The notes: generated by a model not told the origin, from the sequence alone. Positions 51,980 to 63,912 are shown, numbered from the stretch's first letter. The stretch: DNA of 64,000 nt from Dictyostelium firmibasis (GCA_036169595.1 CM069768.1:3962001-4026000), one strand, 5' to 3'. A program made the numbers and translations.

Positions 51980-52365
51980 TATAAATTATAAAAAAAAAGG
52001 TATTGAACATACATCTATATTTTCACCTGATGATAAACTTGTTATAACTTGTACTGTTAATAATTTAATTCTTATATTTGTCTATTTAGTGATGAGAAGG
52101 GGGGTAAAAATAAAATAAAAGTTGTTAAATACAATGAAGTAATTAAATATATATATATGATTGTATATTTCTAAAATTTTAGTAATCATAATCATACTCA
52201 CAATCTTTGATAATGTTGAAATCTCACGAAGTAACCAATCTGGTGCATCTAATTCTCCACAAAATTTAAATTTCTAAAATAGAAGTAATATTAATAATAA
52301 TAAAATCAGTATTAAATTAATAAATACTATTTAATTTTTATTAATAGGGTAATAATATTTACCAT
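51330..52365 (-). CDS. commd4: COMM domain-containing protein 4
   Basis: Five exons: 52365..52363, 52273..52202, 52081..52013, 51911..51494 and 51373..51330, 201 residues, matching the ~199-residue human protein. COMMD proteins assemble into the Commander complex with CCDC22/CCDC93 and retriever, for endosomal cargo recycling. The order of motifs follows human COMMD4: KFKFCGELDAPDWLLREIST, IKLLTVQVITSLSSGENIDF, STELQQLGLPKEHCDSISR, the COMM domain (LDWRVDFILSSNTIQEVNAP) and the C-terminal ELKGAKLLMETVNQ. Exon 1 contributes only the ATG itself. Donors are GTAAAT, GTGAGT, GTATGT and GTAAAT. It is divergent with the secreted-protein gene at 52824. Confidence 0.93.
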
Positions 52366-52701
52366 TTTAGTATTTTAATATATTTCTTTATTTTTTTTTA
52401 AAAATTCAAAATAAATTTCTTTTTTTTTTTTTTTTTCATTTTTTTCAGATTTTTTTTAATTTTTTTTTATTTTTCATTTCTCTTTGTGTTGCAACATCCC
52501 ATTTCAAATTTTATTTAAATTTTAAAATATATGTTGTTTATTTATTATTAAAATAATAATTTGAAAAGAATTAAAAAAAAAAAAAATGATTAATTTTAAT
52601 TTAAGGTTATTATTTAATCTCAAATAAAAAAATATAAAAAAATAAAAAAAATAAAAAAATTAAAAAAAAAAAGTGGAAAATGCGAATGAATCTTTCTTTT
52701 T

Positions 52702-52742
<41 letters not shown>

Positions 52743-52823
52743 CAACAAAACTAAATTTTTTTTATTTTTTTTAATTTCACATATATACCTATATATATCT
52801 TTATAAAAAAAATAAAAAAAAGA
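52366..52823. other. Divergent promoter region, commd4 / secreted protein
   Basis: 458 bp of A/T runs with a poly(A) of about 40 at 52700-52739 and TATA-like sequence at about 52781-52800. Only a few mixed blocks (CTTTGTGTTGCAACATCCCA at about 52482) interrupt it. Confidence 0.55.
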
Positions 52824-53570
52824 ATGAATAAAATTTTATTAGTAATATTTATTTTAATTAATTTTAAAACTATTTTATTTTGTTTTGGTTATACAGTACC
52901 ACAATTATATGCAAATTTCATACCCTATCAAAATGAGAAATGTACAGGTGATAGTATTGGAGTTGGTTTATCAATTACAGTTGGAACAGAATATTGCATT
53001 ACTAATATTGGATCAATAGTAGGTAGTAATTTTGAAGTTAAATCAACATCAACTTTTTCATTATTTGTAAATGCATTAAGAGTTGGAATTTTTCAATATG
53101 ATAATATTGAAAATGGTGATAAATGTTTGGGTAGAGATTTTTCAGAGTTTTACACATTTAAAAATGGCACATGTAATTTAACACCACCATTCATAACAGC
53201 TGGCAATAGTTTACTTTCAAATAATACAATTATTGGTGGTGGAGTGCCATTAAATAAACAATATTCAATTTTTAGTATCACTCAATCACCTTTCTTTGGT
53301 TTAGTAACCGATTCAACCAATACTCAAGTTTACACTCAATATAATTCGGCAAACCCAAATAATTGCTCAGTATCCAATCATTTATATTCAATGTATTTTA
53401 CAAATAATTTAGAGATTAATTTCAATAATGATTATAATTATTCAGTAACTTATTCATGTAATTCAGATAATCAACCAACTCAAAATATTTGTAATAGTAA
53501 TAATCAATGTAATATTGAAGAAGTACCTTTAGATTGCTCAAATTCTCAATCAATTTATTGTCTTTCTTAA
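52824..53570 (+). CDS. Secreted protein of unknown function
   Basis: Single exon, 248 residues. MNKILLVIFILINFKTILFC is a signal peptide. The mature part begins FGYTVPQLYANFIPYQNEKC and contains eleven or so cysteines in spaced pairs. It has many potential N-glycosylation sites (NGTC, NNT, NCS, NYS) and no membrane span or GPI-like tail; it ends SNSQSIYCLS. Proteins with this plan (Y..F..Y....C.G near the N-terminus, then a compact Cys-rich domain) form secreted families in dictyostelids, often expressed in particular developmental cell types. I do not recognise a named member. A soluble extracellular or vesicle-lumen protein is the likely role. Confidence 0.75.
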   Translation: MNKILLVIFILINFKTILFCFGYTVPQLYANFIPYQNEKCTGDSIGVGLSITVGTEYCITNIGSIVGSNFEVKSTSTFSLFVNALRVGIFQYDNIENGDKCLGRDFSEFYTFKNGTCNLTPPFITAGNSLLSNNTIIGGGVPLNKQYSIFSITQSPFFGLVTDSTNTQVYTQYNSANPNNCSVSNHLYSMYFTNNLEINFNNDYNYSVTYSCNSDNQPTQNICNSNNQCNIEEVPLDCSNSQSIYCLS

Positions 53571-53834
53571 AAAGAAATTTTTAATTTTTAATTTTTTTTT
53601 TTCTTTTTTTATTTGAAAAAAAAATATATATAGTAATAAATTATAAAAATTTTATTTAAATTGGAAATTATTTTTTATGTTTTATTTTTTTCATTTTATC
53701 TGTGAATTATGTGAATTGGCATGAAATTAATTTTTTTTTTTTCGAATTTTTTTTTTTTTTTAAATTTTTTTTTTTTGAAAAAAAATTTAATTGAATTATA
53801 AAGTGTACTATAGAAGAGAGGATAGAGTGATATA

Positions 53835-56141
53835 ATGAGTACAGATAAAAAACAAGAAACAATTGCCAATAGCAACATCAATAATAATAATAATAGCACA
53901 TCACCTACGAATATAACAACTCCTACTCCAACAACAACACAAACAACCACAACAACATCAACACCAACATCAACAACATCAACAACATCAACATCAACAA
54001 CACCAACACCAACACCAACACCAACACCAAACCCAACACAAACACAAACACCAACACCAACACCAACACCAACACCAACACCAACACCAACACCAACACC
54101 AACACCAACACCAACACCAACACCAACACCAAACCCAACACCAAACCCAACACAAACACCAACTCCAACACCAACTCCAACTCCAACACCAAACCCAACA
54201 CAAACACCAACTCCAACTCCAACACCAAACCCAACACCAAATCCAACACAAACACCAACTCCAACTCCAACACCAACACCAACACCAACTCCTTCAGCTA
54301 CAACAAATAATAATGATACACTTGAAAAAGATTTAACAAATAGAGAGATAGAAATTAAAAAGATAGTATCAAGTGCAGAATATACAGGACCACCTAAAAA
54401 AACCATATATTTAGAGGACAATACTGATATTTTTGACCCAAATGAGCCACAGATAAAAGAGGATATAATTCGTATGATTATACAATATTTACAAGATGAA
54501 GGATATACGGCATCATTGTTGACAGTTCAAGATGAAGCCAACGTTAAATTCAATGAACATGTTTACAAGATATCACAGATGAAAAAAATGAAAAAATCGA
54601 TTCTAGAGGGTGATTGGAGTGAAGTAGAGAAACTTTGTGCCAAGAATACATTTAAAAATCATCAATCTTTCTTATATGCAGTCTATAAACAAGCTTATTT
54701 GGAGCTATTGGAGAAACAAGAATATCAAAAGGCATTTTCATACCTAACTAAACGTTTAAAGCCGTTGGAAGGTCGTCAAAATAGTGCCGACGAATTTAAG
54801 GATCTTTGTTATCTCCTCACTTGTAGATCAGTTCAAGAGTTAAACTCATTCAAGAGTTGGGATGGTTCAAAAGGAGCTTCTCGTGAGAAATTAGTTGAAC
54901 AATTTCAATCGATGTTGGAACTTGAGAATACAAAATCAACAGGTGCTCTATTCCGTGTACCACCACACCGTTTAATCACCCTATTCAAACAATCGATTGC
55001 CTATCAAATTGAGTTTGGTCGTTATCATCCAAAAGTAATGCCAAAGATAAAGACATTGTTGGATGATTATAGTTGTTTTGTTTTACCAAATAGTTTGAAA
55101 TTCAATTGTAATGGTCATAAAAAGAATGTTAAATGTGTAGAGTTCATTGGTAATGGCTTAACACTTGCCTCTGGTTCAAGTGATAATACTATTAAACTTT
55201 GGAATACTGAAACAGGTACATGTATAACTACATTAACCGGCAACACTAGTAGAGTATGGGATTTATCTTCATCAACAAATGGTAATTTATTAGCAAGTTC
55301 AGCTGGTGACGGTATTGTAAAGGTTTGGGATGTTTCTGCAAATAAATCATCTACTTCATCAACAGCACCATCTTCATCATCATCTTCAATAACATCATCA
55401 ATAATATCAGGAACTGGTATTGGTGTTAATAATAGTAATAGTAATAATAAAACAAACACCATCAATAATAATTGTTTATTAACTTTGAAAGCTCATGAAG
55501 GAGATGCATATACAGTTCAATTTCATCCAGGTCAAAACCATATAGCAACTGGTGGTTATGACAAAATCATTCATCTCTATGATGTTAGAACTGGTGCATT
55601 GGTTAAATCGTTCTCTGGTCACACTGGATCAATTTCAAAAGTTATTTTCAATCCACATGGTAATTTAATCATTAGTGGCAGTAAAGATAGTACCATTAAA
55701 TTTTGGGATATTGTTAGTGGTGTTTGTATTAAAACATTGTCATCCCATTTAGGTGAGGTCACTTCAATCTCTACTAATAGTAGTGGTTCCTATTTATTGA
55801 GTGCATCAAAGGATAACTCCAATCGTCTTTGGGATATTAGAAATGCTCGTCCAATTAAACGTTTCAAAGGTCACCAAAACACATCAAAAAATTTCATCAG
55901 AAGTTCATTTGGTCCAAATGAATCATTGGTCGTTGGTGGCTCCGAAGATGGTTACACCTATATTTGGGATATCGAAACTTGTAATATACTTCAAAAATTA
56001 GGTACCCCTTCAAATAATATGCCAATGGTTTATTCAGCAACTTGGTGCCAAGAACAATCATTATTAGCAACTTGTTCTCAAGATTGTTCTGTAAAATTAT
56101 GGTGGTATGATAAAACAATGCCAGTTTTTAATTCAAATTAA
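53835..56141 (+). CDS. LisH/CTLH-WD40 repeat protein with Thr-Pro repeat N-terminus
   Basis: Single exon, 768 residues. The N-terminal ~155 residues are mostly a Thr-Pro repeat coded by (CCAACN)n. A LisH-type helix pair follows ([20 protein letters not shown]), then a CTLH-like region ([40 protein letters not shown]) and a conserved linker [20 protein letters not shown]. From ~residue 425 to the end come seven WD40 repeats (for example [40 protein letters not shown]), with a Ser/Asn insert between repeats 2 and 3. The LisH-CTLH-WD40 order is shared by several scaffold families (SMU1-like, WDR47-like, WDR26-like). It does not match SMU1 closely in the linker, so I leave it unnamed. A scaffold role is inference. 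Confidence 0.85.
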   Translation: MSTDKKQETIANSNINNNNNSTSPTNITTPTPTTTQTTTTTSTPTSTTSTTSTSTTPTPTPTPTPNPTQTQTPTPTPTPTPTPTPTPTPTPTPTPTPTPNPTPNPTQTPTPTPTPTPTPNPTQTPTPTPTPNPTPNPTQTPTPTPTPTPTPTPSATTNNNDTLEKDLTNREIEIKKIVSSAEYTGPPKKTIYLEDNTDIFDPNEPQIKEDIIRMIIQYLQDEGYTASLLTVQDEANVKFNEHVYKISQMKKMKKSILEGDWSEVEKLCAKNTFKNHQSFLYAVYKQAYLELLEKQEYQKAFSYLTKRLKPLEGRQNSADEFKDLCYLLTCRSVQELNSFKSWDGSKGASREKLVEQFQSMLELENTKSTGALFRVPPHRLITLFKQSIAYQIEFGRYHPKVMPKIKTLLDDYSCFVLPNSLKFNCNGHKKNVKCVEFIGNGLTLASGSSDNTIKLWNTETGTCITTLTGNTSRVWDLSSSTNGNLLASSAGDGIVKVWDVSANKSSTSSTAPSSSSSSITSSIISGTGIGVNNSNSNNKTNTINNNCLLTLKAHEGDAYTVQFHPGQNHIATGGYDKIIHLYDVRTGALVKSFSGHTGSISKVIFNPHGNLIISGSKDSTIKFWDIVSGVCIKTLSSHLGEVTSISTNSSGSYLLSASKDNSNRLWDIRNARPIKRFKGHQNTSKNFIRSSFGPNESLVVGGSEDGYTYIWDIETCNILQKLGTPSNNMPMVYSATWCQEQSLLATCSQDCSVKLWWYDKTMPVFNSN

Positions 56142-56358
56142 AATAGTAATGAAATAATAATAAAAAATTAAAAAAAAAAAAAGTATTTTTAAAAAAAATA
56201 AATATTGAATATAATTGATCCATATTATTTTATATTACTTTAATTTGGTTTGATAAAAAAAATAAAAATAAAAATAAATAAATAAATATAAACTATATAC
56301 ATCTTTTTTTTTTTATTATTATTATTAATTATTATTATTTTTTTTTTTCCTCTAAACT

Positions 56359-57839
56359 TTAATTAATTAATGAAGTTGTTGGATCATCAACATCATCATC
56401 TCTTTGATTATATTCAGCTTCAATATCACGAGAGTTTGCACTATTATTTTTCTTGAAATGACCATGAAGATTATTTTGATTGACGATCCTACCATTGACA
56501 ACTTGAGGATGATGTATATAGGTTGTTGAACCACCAGATGATATTCTATAGGTTGGTGTATTTGCAGGTTTTGGAGGCATCTTTCTAAATAATATAATTA
56601 CAAAAACTGATGGTATAACCTCACTAACTGTATAGTAGATTGCAACACTTGTAAAGTTTACATGTAATTTTGGATAATATGAAACTACTAAAAATAATAA
56701 TGATCTACCTAAAAAACAAAATGTACATAATAAAGTAAAAACTACAACCTATATTATAAATAAAATATTAATATATATATATAGTTTTTTTAGAAATGTA
56801 ACATTCACAATTCTATGTGTATCTTTTAACATACTTCAATGAATTTCTTTTTTTGACCTCTTGAATGAATCGGATTTCTTTTTAATTTTAAAGATAATTT
56901 ACAACCATAATAAAAGAAAGCTAAACTTGCTAATAGTGAAATTGCAGCATAGAAAGTATTATCAGTTTTATCGATTTGCTCTCTATGAGTTCTAGGTAAA
57001 GCGAAAATCAATATCCAAATTATAATTTGTAAAATATATATAATTCCAATAGCTATAAAAAACAATGGTTTTACTTTTGCTTGATATAGTTTGGTTTTAT
57101 TTCTTGAATGATATACAATTTCAATCCTTTTTATTATTGTTTTTGTTTAATTTTAATTAGTTTTTATTATTGTTTTCCTATTTCTAACAAAAAATTTTCA
57201 TTTGTTGTATCATTATTGATATATAAAGTTAACTGAATACATACCAAAATAAAATTAATAAACAAAATGTTGTAAAAAATGAAACACAACCAAGATCATC
57301 TAATATAGTGAATCTTTCTAAACTAAATTTACCAATATTAAATGTTTCTTTATTATAACTTGATAATGCAACAGAAAAAAAGAAAAACGTTCTAACTGTT
57401 CAATTTTTAAATGATAGTAATAATAATTTCAATTAATAAATTTTTTGATTTTGAGGGGGAAATGAGAGGAATGGTTATATATAATGATGAACTTACATGT
57501 ACATGTTAAAAATAAGAGAACTAAAAATGTTTTTTGTGTTGTAACTTTTCTTAATGGGAACCCAATTAAAAAGATACGAATGAATTGAATTAGAGGTGCA
57601 AATAATAATGCACCATATATTGCCCCCATCACTATGAATACTGTGTATAATGATTGTAATGACACTTCATTGTATCCACTATCACTATCATTGGATTCCG
57701 ATGATCCTGTTGGTTTGGTTGTTGGTGTTGCTGCACCTCCTAATATTATTGTATCATTATTACTATTATAAATGTTATGAGTACCATCACCATACCTATT
57801 ATGTATTGCTATTTCTATTAATGAGAGTAATGCTCTCAT
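56359..57839 (-). CDS. Multi-pass membrane protein, TOM1/THH1-GPR137-like
   Basis: Four exons: 57839..57497, 57395..57245, 57126..56835 and 56748..56359 (GTAAGT, GTATGT, GTATGT), 391 residues. About seven hydrophobic segments: SLYTVFIVMGAIYGALLFAP, TFLVLLFLTC, VSFFTTFCLLILFW, FFIAIGIIYILQIIIWILIF, FYAAISLLASLAFFYYGCKL, VVVFTLLCTFCFLGRSLLFL and VAIYYTVSEVIPSVFVIILF. The sequence GFPLRKVTTQKTFLVL after the first span, and the overall size, resemble the THH1/TOM1/TOM3 and GPR137 family of endosomal/vacuolar membrane proteins. I infer this from topology and a few motifs, so it is tentative. The C-terminal tail is cytosolic, Pro/Asn-rich, and ends in an acidic stretch. Exon joins keep a single frame throughout. 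Confidence 0.75.
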
Positions 57840-58293
57840 CTTTTTTTTTTTTTTTCTTTTTCTTTTTCTTTTTTATAATTCTACTATTACTCCACTATTT
57901 TTCGATTTTTTTTTTTTGTTTTTTTTCTCAATGTTTTTTTATTTTTTTATTTTTTTATTTTTTTTTAAATGTGGGGGGTGACTGAAATATATTTCCAATC
58001 TCTAAAAGATTATTTAATGTGGAATGATGTTTTTTTTTTTTTTCTTTTTTCATAAAAAAAAAAAACCTAAAATTTAAAAATAAAAAAATAAAAAAAATAA
58101 AATTTTTTTATTTTGATTAATCTTTTTTTTTTTTTGGTCAATGGACATAATATCTTGACATTAAAACAACGTGATATCATAATTTTTTGATTTTTGATTT
58201 TTTTTTGATTTTTTTTTTCTTTATAAAAAAAAGGATAAAGTAATAGTTTAAAAAAAAGTTAACTCTGAGATATTAGAATTTTTTATTAATTTT

Positions 58294-58345
<52 letters not shown>

Positions 58346-58427
58346 CTATTTTTTTCATTTTTTTTTTTTGTAACCACTTTTCAGACTCCCAAGCAACATA
58401 TAAGAGAGTGTGTGAATAACTATAACA
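57840..58427. other. Divergent promoter region, GPR137-like / GOLGA7-like genes
   Basis: 588 bp of mostly poly(T)/poly(A). Small mixed blocks are AATGTGGGGGGTGACTG at about 57968-57984, GGTCAATGGACATAATATCTTGACATTA at about 58136-58163, and TCCCAAGCAACATATAAGAG just before the plus-strand ATG. Confidence 0.5.
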
Positions 58428-59091
58428 ATGCAGAATAATTATAGAAATAGTGGTAATGGTAGTGGACAACCAGCAATTATAACGATTACAATACCTAGAG
58501 ATTATAAAGATATTGTCACAAAATTTGAAAGGCAACCATTTCCTGATGAATTATCAAGGAATGGTGTTAGTTTAATTGAATTTGAATTCACAATAAATGA
58601 AATTAATAGATTATTAGAAAAAGCTGAAGAAATCGATTCAACCACTGTATTTGAGGAGATCATTGGTTGTTTAACTTTTTTTAGTATATTTTTATTTTAT
58701 GATGATAAATATAAAAAGGTAAACATTTGAATTAAATAACAAACAATCACAAACAATCACAAACAAACAAACACAAACAAACACAACAAACAAATACAAA
58801 CAAATGAACAACAAACAAAAATGTAGATCTATCATAACTAACTATACGTATAAAAAAAAAATATTTAGAGTATAAAAAGAATAACACAATTTATAGAGGA
58901 ACAAAATCAAAATATATATAACCCAAAAGGTATTACATGGATAAACCCAATCTCAAATGGATTCTTAAAAATTGATATCATGGTTAGACCTTCAAATACA
59001 GAGGTTTCTTCTTCTTCCTCATTGACTTCTTCATCAAACGCTTCGCCAACTTTCCCAATAAGTACTTCAACAATTCCAAACAATACCCATT

Positions 59092-59169
<78 letters not shown>

Positions 59170-59171
59170 GC

Positions 59172-59214
<43 letters not shown>

Positions 59215-59444
59215 TTAATAATAATAGTGCACAATCATCACCATTTAGATCTAGATTAAATGTAGAGGAAAAAGAAGTTTTAAAACCAGAGACTATAATA
59301 AATTTCGTTACGAATAGTAGTGTTGTAGAGTTATCAGATGAAGATGATGAAAATGATGGTAATGACGAGAGTAGTTTATCTTTCAATAATAATAGTGGTG
59401 ATCATGGTAGTTCTAGTAATAGAGATGTAAATAATAGTGGTTAG
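58428..59444 (+). CDS. GOLGA7/Erf4-like protein (partner of DHHC protein acyltransferase)
   Basis: Two exons: 58428..58718 and 58869..59444 (GTAAAC donor, TATTTAG acceptor, phase 0), 288 residues. GOLGA7 in animals and Erf4 in yeast are accessory subunits of DHHC palmitoyltransferases that acylate Ras at Golgi/ER membranes. The conserved half runs: IPRDYKDIVTKFERQPFPDE, FTINEINRLLEKAEEIDSTT, IIGCLTFFSIFLFYDDKYKK, IKRITQFIEEQNQNIYNPKG and ITWINPISNGFLKIDIMV. These align in order with human GOLGA7 (CQFQTKFPAEL..., [20 protein letters not shown]). After ~residue 140 the protein is a dictyostelid extension: Ser/Thr-rich, a long Asn tract, then an acidic Asp/Glu/Asn tail. The splice falls right after the DDKYKK helix, keeping the match intact across exons. 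Confidence 0.85.
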
Positions 59445-59519
59445 ATAATACTAATTATAATAATAAAATGTACAGAGATTTTTTATTTATATTATTTGTT
59501 TTCTTTTTTTTTTTTTTTG

Positions 59520-60864
59520 TTAAATTGTATTATTGGAAGTATCATTTGAATCTGTTGTCACTGTTGCATATGCACATGCTTTAATATTGGTGTAGTTATC
59601 TTCTATGATAGCCGTTATTGAAGATTCTATTTCTTTTTCTTTCACATTTTCAATTTCATTGTCTCTATTTTTATCCAATTGTTCTTGTTTTTGATGTTGT
59701 TGTTGTTGTTGTTGTTTTGATATTGATTTTGTTTTTTTATTATCTTTTAAAATATAAATCATTTCTAATGATAAGATAATTTCAAAAAAGAATTTAATTC
59801 CAAATACTAATATTGTATCATAGTTTGATTGATTTGAAATTCCATATTTCATAAATAATAATATTGATAAAACTGTTGTTATAAATGTAATTGATAATAC
59901 TGTTGTTACAAATAATAACTTTATTACAATTAGTAATTTTAATTTTAATTTTTATTATTACTATTAATATTATTTTTTCAAAAAAAATATTTACTTTTTT
60001 TAATATAATTTTTTTAGTTTTTTTATATTTATAAATGGTTACATTTTTAATTCTTTTATAAATTAATATTCCATAAATAATAAACCCTAATGATATTAAT
60101 AAACCTATTATTATAATGAAACAATTATAAAATTTTGAAACCAATTGATATCGTCCATCATAATAATAATATTTTGATAATCTATTATTATAATTTGAAT
60201 TTGATTCACTAGTAGAATTTAAAATTTTTATTAAAAATTCGAAACAAAACCAAATTGAATCAATAATAATGAAAATGTTTCTTGTTATTGGATTAAATTT
60301 TGAATTTCTATTATTACCATTATTTGAATGTTTTAATGATTTATAATGGTATAGTCCAATCCAATAAATTAATACCAACATAAATGATGAAAATATAAAA
60401 TATAATCCCCATCCACTAATTAATTCAATTAATATTTTATTAAATCCTCTCTTTCCAAAAGGATCAATAGTTAAAAATAATAAATTTGCTTTTTATTTTT
60501 TATTTTTTTTTATCGAATCAGTAATTTTTATTTAGTTATTTATTATTATTATTTTATTTAAATTTTACTTACAAAAAATACCTATTATTATAAATGAATA
60601 GGAAACAACTTTTAATTTTTGATTTTTTAGATTTGATTTTTGTTTAATAATAAAATTTGAAAAAAATTTAAAAATGGTGAATATAAATAAAATACAAAAT
60701 AATATAATAAATCCATAGTTCCATATTTTAAATACAACCCCTAAAGAGTCTATATATGATGTTTTACATTCAATACCACTCCAATATGGTAAACAATGAC
60801 ATTTATTATTAATACAATTTCCATGTTCACCACATAAAATTTTATTATTTATTGTACAATTCAT
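59520..60864 (-). CDS. EGF-domain multi-pass membrane protein of unknown function
   Basis: Three exons: 60864..60573, 60488..59995 and 59918..59520 (GTAAGT and GTAAAT), 394 residues. The N-terminus is an EGF-like module without an obvious signal peptide: CTINNKILCGEHGNCINNKC then CHCLPYWSGIEC. About six or seven hydrophobic segments follow (for example FIILFCILFIFTIFKFF, FSSFMLVLIYWIGLY, NIFIIIDSIWFCFEFLIKIL, CFIIIIGLLISLGFIIYGIL, VTTVLSITFITTVLSILLFM, IKFFFEIILSLEMIYIL). The C-terminal tail is charged with a short Gln run. This EGF-then-7TM plan recalls adhesion-type receptors, but I see no diagnostic GPCR motif. The topology resembles the GPR137-like neighbour at 56359 without clear sequence identity. 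It converges on the GOLGA7-like gene (75 bp between stops). Confidence 0.75.
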
Positions 60865-62056
60865 TATTTTCTATTTTTTATTGTTTCTTTTTAAAAAAAA
60901 TAAAAAAAAAAATAAAAAAAATTGAATCAAAGGTCTAATTAAAAAAAAAATAATAATAATAATAATATTCAATTAAATTAAATTAAATTAAATTAAATTG
61001 AATGATTCAAATAAAAATTTATATAAGAAAAGAGAATTTCTTGTTTTTATTTATCATATAATACATCAATACATATATTGATGTCATAGGTTTTAAAAAA
61101 ATTAATTATTTTAAGGTAGCTACAATTATATTAAAAATATTTATTTTGTAAATTTTTTTTTTATTTTTTTTTTAATATAAACAACTCACCCCTTCAAATC
61201 CCATTTTAAATTTAACCCTTTTATTTTAAAATAGTAAAAAAAAAAATCTTGAAAGATCTAATTTAATACATAAACCAAAATTTTTTAATTTTTTATTTTA
61301 TTTTTTTTTAATTTTTATTTTTTTTTGGGTTAATGATAATTAAAATTATTTGTTGGGGTTATAATAAAATGAAAACTTTAATTTTTATTATTTCTTTATT
61401 TATACCCGAAAAAAAAAAAAATATAAGAGATGATATTACAATTTTTTTATGGGTTTTTTTTTATTTTTTTTATTTTAATAAAATGATGATAATTGAAAAC
61501 TTAAATTCGGGTCAATTTTTTTAAAAAAATTATTATTTACTTTTTTTTTTAATATTTATTCATCATATAATGGTAATTCATTAACATTAATTTTTTTTAA
61601 AAAAAATAAAATAAATTATTCCAATTTACTTTTAAAACAATATTTTTTTTATGATGTTTATTTTTATTAATTGGTGTAATTATTTGATTGTGATATTAAT
61701 GGTGAATGGGGTATAATAATATATGATTTAGAGAAATATAGATTGTAATCCCTAAAATAATATTTTTATTTTTATTTTAACAAAAATTACCCATTGTACA
61801 TATCCTCAAATTATAGAATTAAAGAAAGAAATTGAATTATTGACTACAGATTTAAGAAGATTTAATAGAATTGATTGTCACTCATATATTAAAGAAGATT
61901 TGGTAGATAGAATATATAAAAAAATGGAATTAAAGAATCTTTAAGTGCAATCAGAAAAACAACCAACAATACAAATAAAATTTTTGTGTTATTTTATTTT
62001 TTTTAATTTTTTTTATTTTTGAGTTTTTTTGGTACACCAACCCTTGTTTTTTTTCA
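60865..62056. other. Intergenic region with a small coding relic
   Basis: 1.2 kb. The first part is A/T-rich with short repeats (AATTA)n at about 60972-61000. From about 61560 the composition becomes coding-like; one fragment is listed separately. No complete gene can be built. Confidence 0.5.
61783..61944 (+). pseudogene. Coding relic, 3' exon-like fragment
   Basis: A 53-codon open frame with no ATG at its head reads THCTYPQIIELKKEIELLTT then DLRRFNRIDCHSYIKEDLVD and ends KMELKNL. Upstream, in another frame, CDINGEWGIIIYDLEKYRL (about 61690-61750) also looks coding. It could be the last exon of a gene whose front is lost, or a small spliced gene I cannot resolve. Family not recognised. Confidence 0.4.
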
Positions 62057-63377
62057 TTAATTTTGTTTTTTTACAATAATTTCAATAAATAAAACTCTAC
62101 CAGATATATCAGTAATTAAAGTTGATGTTGGTTTTTGTAGTTTGTGTCTTATATTTAATATTGGGTCAGTACCTAAATCTTTTGAAAATTCTATAGTTGT
62201 ACCACTATAACCACATTTAAATGGTGGTTTTATATTAAGTGATTTTATTAAATTATAAGAATTATCATTTATAATACTAAATTCATGATCAATATCAGAG
62301 ATCATTTTAACAGTATCTTGATTATTACCCAACTGAATTTGATAATTAAAACAATTTTCATCATTATTAGTATCATCATAATGTAAAATTGAGAAAACTC
62401 TAATTGAAATGGATTTATTTTTAAAAGAAGTGGAAGCATTTGCTAATTTAACTTTTAAAGATAATTGATCCGATAAGAATTGACCAACACAATTTGTAAT
62501 TGGTTCTATTTTAAATGTATAGATTCTACCTAATGCATGTTCACTAATTGGTGATTGTCTAATACATTGAGCATCCACACGAAATATTATTGGATTCTCT
62601 GTAATTGGTACTAAAACCTCTGGATAATATTCAGTTTCTAAATCTTGTATACAACCATCACATTGACTTCTTGATTGATATGGTTTTTCAATTATTAATT
62701 GATAATCGATTGGATAAATTGAAATATCACTCTTTAAAATTAAATCAATACCATTGTATTGCTCTTTTGGTAATGATTTTAATGATTTAATATTATTGGA
62801 AATGAAATTAATTACTAATTTAATTGTTTCATGTAAATCCTTAATTTCAATTTCTTTAATTGCATCTGTCATTGTAATGTTTGAAAATAATACAATTCTA
62901 ATAAATCCAATATATAATAATATTGATTTTATAAATTGAGGTATTAAAAAGTTTATAATTGATTGATCGGTTTTCTTTATTAAAAATTCAATAATACTTT
63001 TTAAATTTCTTTTAATTTCAATTTGAATATTTAAATCATTTTTATAATTTTCCTCTAAAAGAGATTTTATAATTTCATTGATTTTTAAATTTTCTTTAAA
63101 TTCTTTTCTCCAATTTTCAATTATTTTATCTAAATCATTATCAATATTATTATAGGTGTTATCTTCTTTTTTCAATAATATTTCTTTCTCAAAATCGATT
63201 AAAGTTTTTTCTATTTCTCCTTTTTTGAAAATATTTTCTATTATTGTAACTTTTTTACTATTTTCATATAATTGAAAATTGTTAATAAATATTAAAAAAA
63301 ATAATAAAAATGAATAATAACCAAACATACCATAAATCATTAATAAATATTTCGTTTGGGTTATTATTTTCTGACAT
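62057..63377 (-). CDS. Protein of unknown function, two-exon model
   Basis: Preferred model: exon 1 63377..63331 (MSENNNPNEIFINDL), a 73-nt intron with donor GTATGT and acceptor AATAG, exon 2 63257..62057; 415 residues. The alternative starts at an internal ATG at 63340 and reads through the intron, giving 427 residues whose first 25 (YSFLLFFLIFINNF) look like translated A/T-rich intron rather than a real signal peptide. The N-terminal half is helical and charged (ENWRKEFKENLKINEIIKSL). The C-terminal half is beta-rich with Cys pairs: QSRSQCDGCIQDLETEYYPE, AQCIRQSPISEHALGRIYTF, NIKPPFKCGYSGTTIEF. I do not recognise the family. The next gene upstream is the thioredoxin-like one at 63507. Confidence 0.65.
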
Positions 63378-63506
63378 TTTAAAATTCAATGAATAAGTAA
63401 TAATGAAAAAAAAAAAAAAAAAACTATAAAAAAATGAAAAAAAAAAAAGGAATAAAAAAAAAAAAAAAAAAATCGATTTTTTTTTTTTATTTTTTTTTAT
63501 TTTATT

Positions 63507-63912
63507 TTATTTTGAGAAGGCAATTACTTTTTTATTATAACTATTAGTATTCACACCAACTAATGAATCAATTTGTTTTCCTTTTTTGTAGAATAGGAAT
63601 AATGGAACATGGTTTATATTATCAGATATAATTTTTGACTCAAAACAATGCATAATATCAACTTGAATATGAATAATTTCCTTATGGGAAGATGCTGATG
63701 CCTTAAATGAAGGTAAAATTTTTTTACATTCTGGGCTAGTTATTGATGAAACAAATATTATTACCTAAATTTAAAAAAAAAAAAAAAATTTGAATTTAGT
63801 TTTTTTAACCAAAAAAAAAAAAAAAAAAAAAAAAGAATATTACTTTGTGGCTTTTGTATTTGTTAAAAAGTTGATCAAATTTTTCAGAAGAAGTTGCTTC
63901 AAAATATACCAT
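63507..63912 (-). CDS. Thioredoxin-like domain protein lacking the first active-site Cys
   Basis: Two short exons: 63912..63844 and 63764..63507 (donor GTAATA, acceptor TTTAG, phase 0), 108 residues, a normal thioredoxin size. Starts MVYFEATSSEKFDQLFNKYK. The beta strand VIIFVSSI is followed by TSPECKKILPSFKA, where thioredoxins have WCxPCK, so only the second cysteine position is kept. The rest of the fold is present: IIHIQVDIMHCFE, NINHVPLFLFYKKGKQIDSL (with the cis-Pro as VP) and a final helix VGVNTNSYNKKVIAFSK. It resembles the PICOT/Grx3 N-terminal or other monothiol Trx-like folds that bind partners or glutathione rather than act as dithiol oxidoreductases. Function is inference. Confidence 0.72.
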
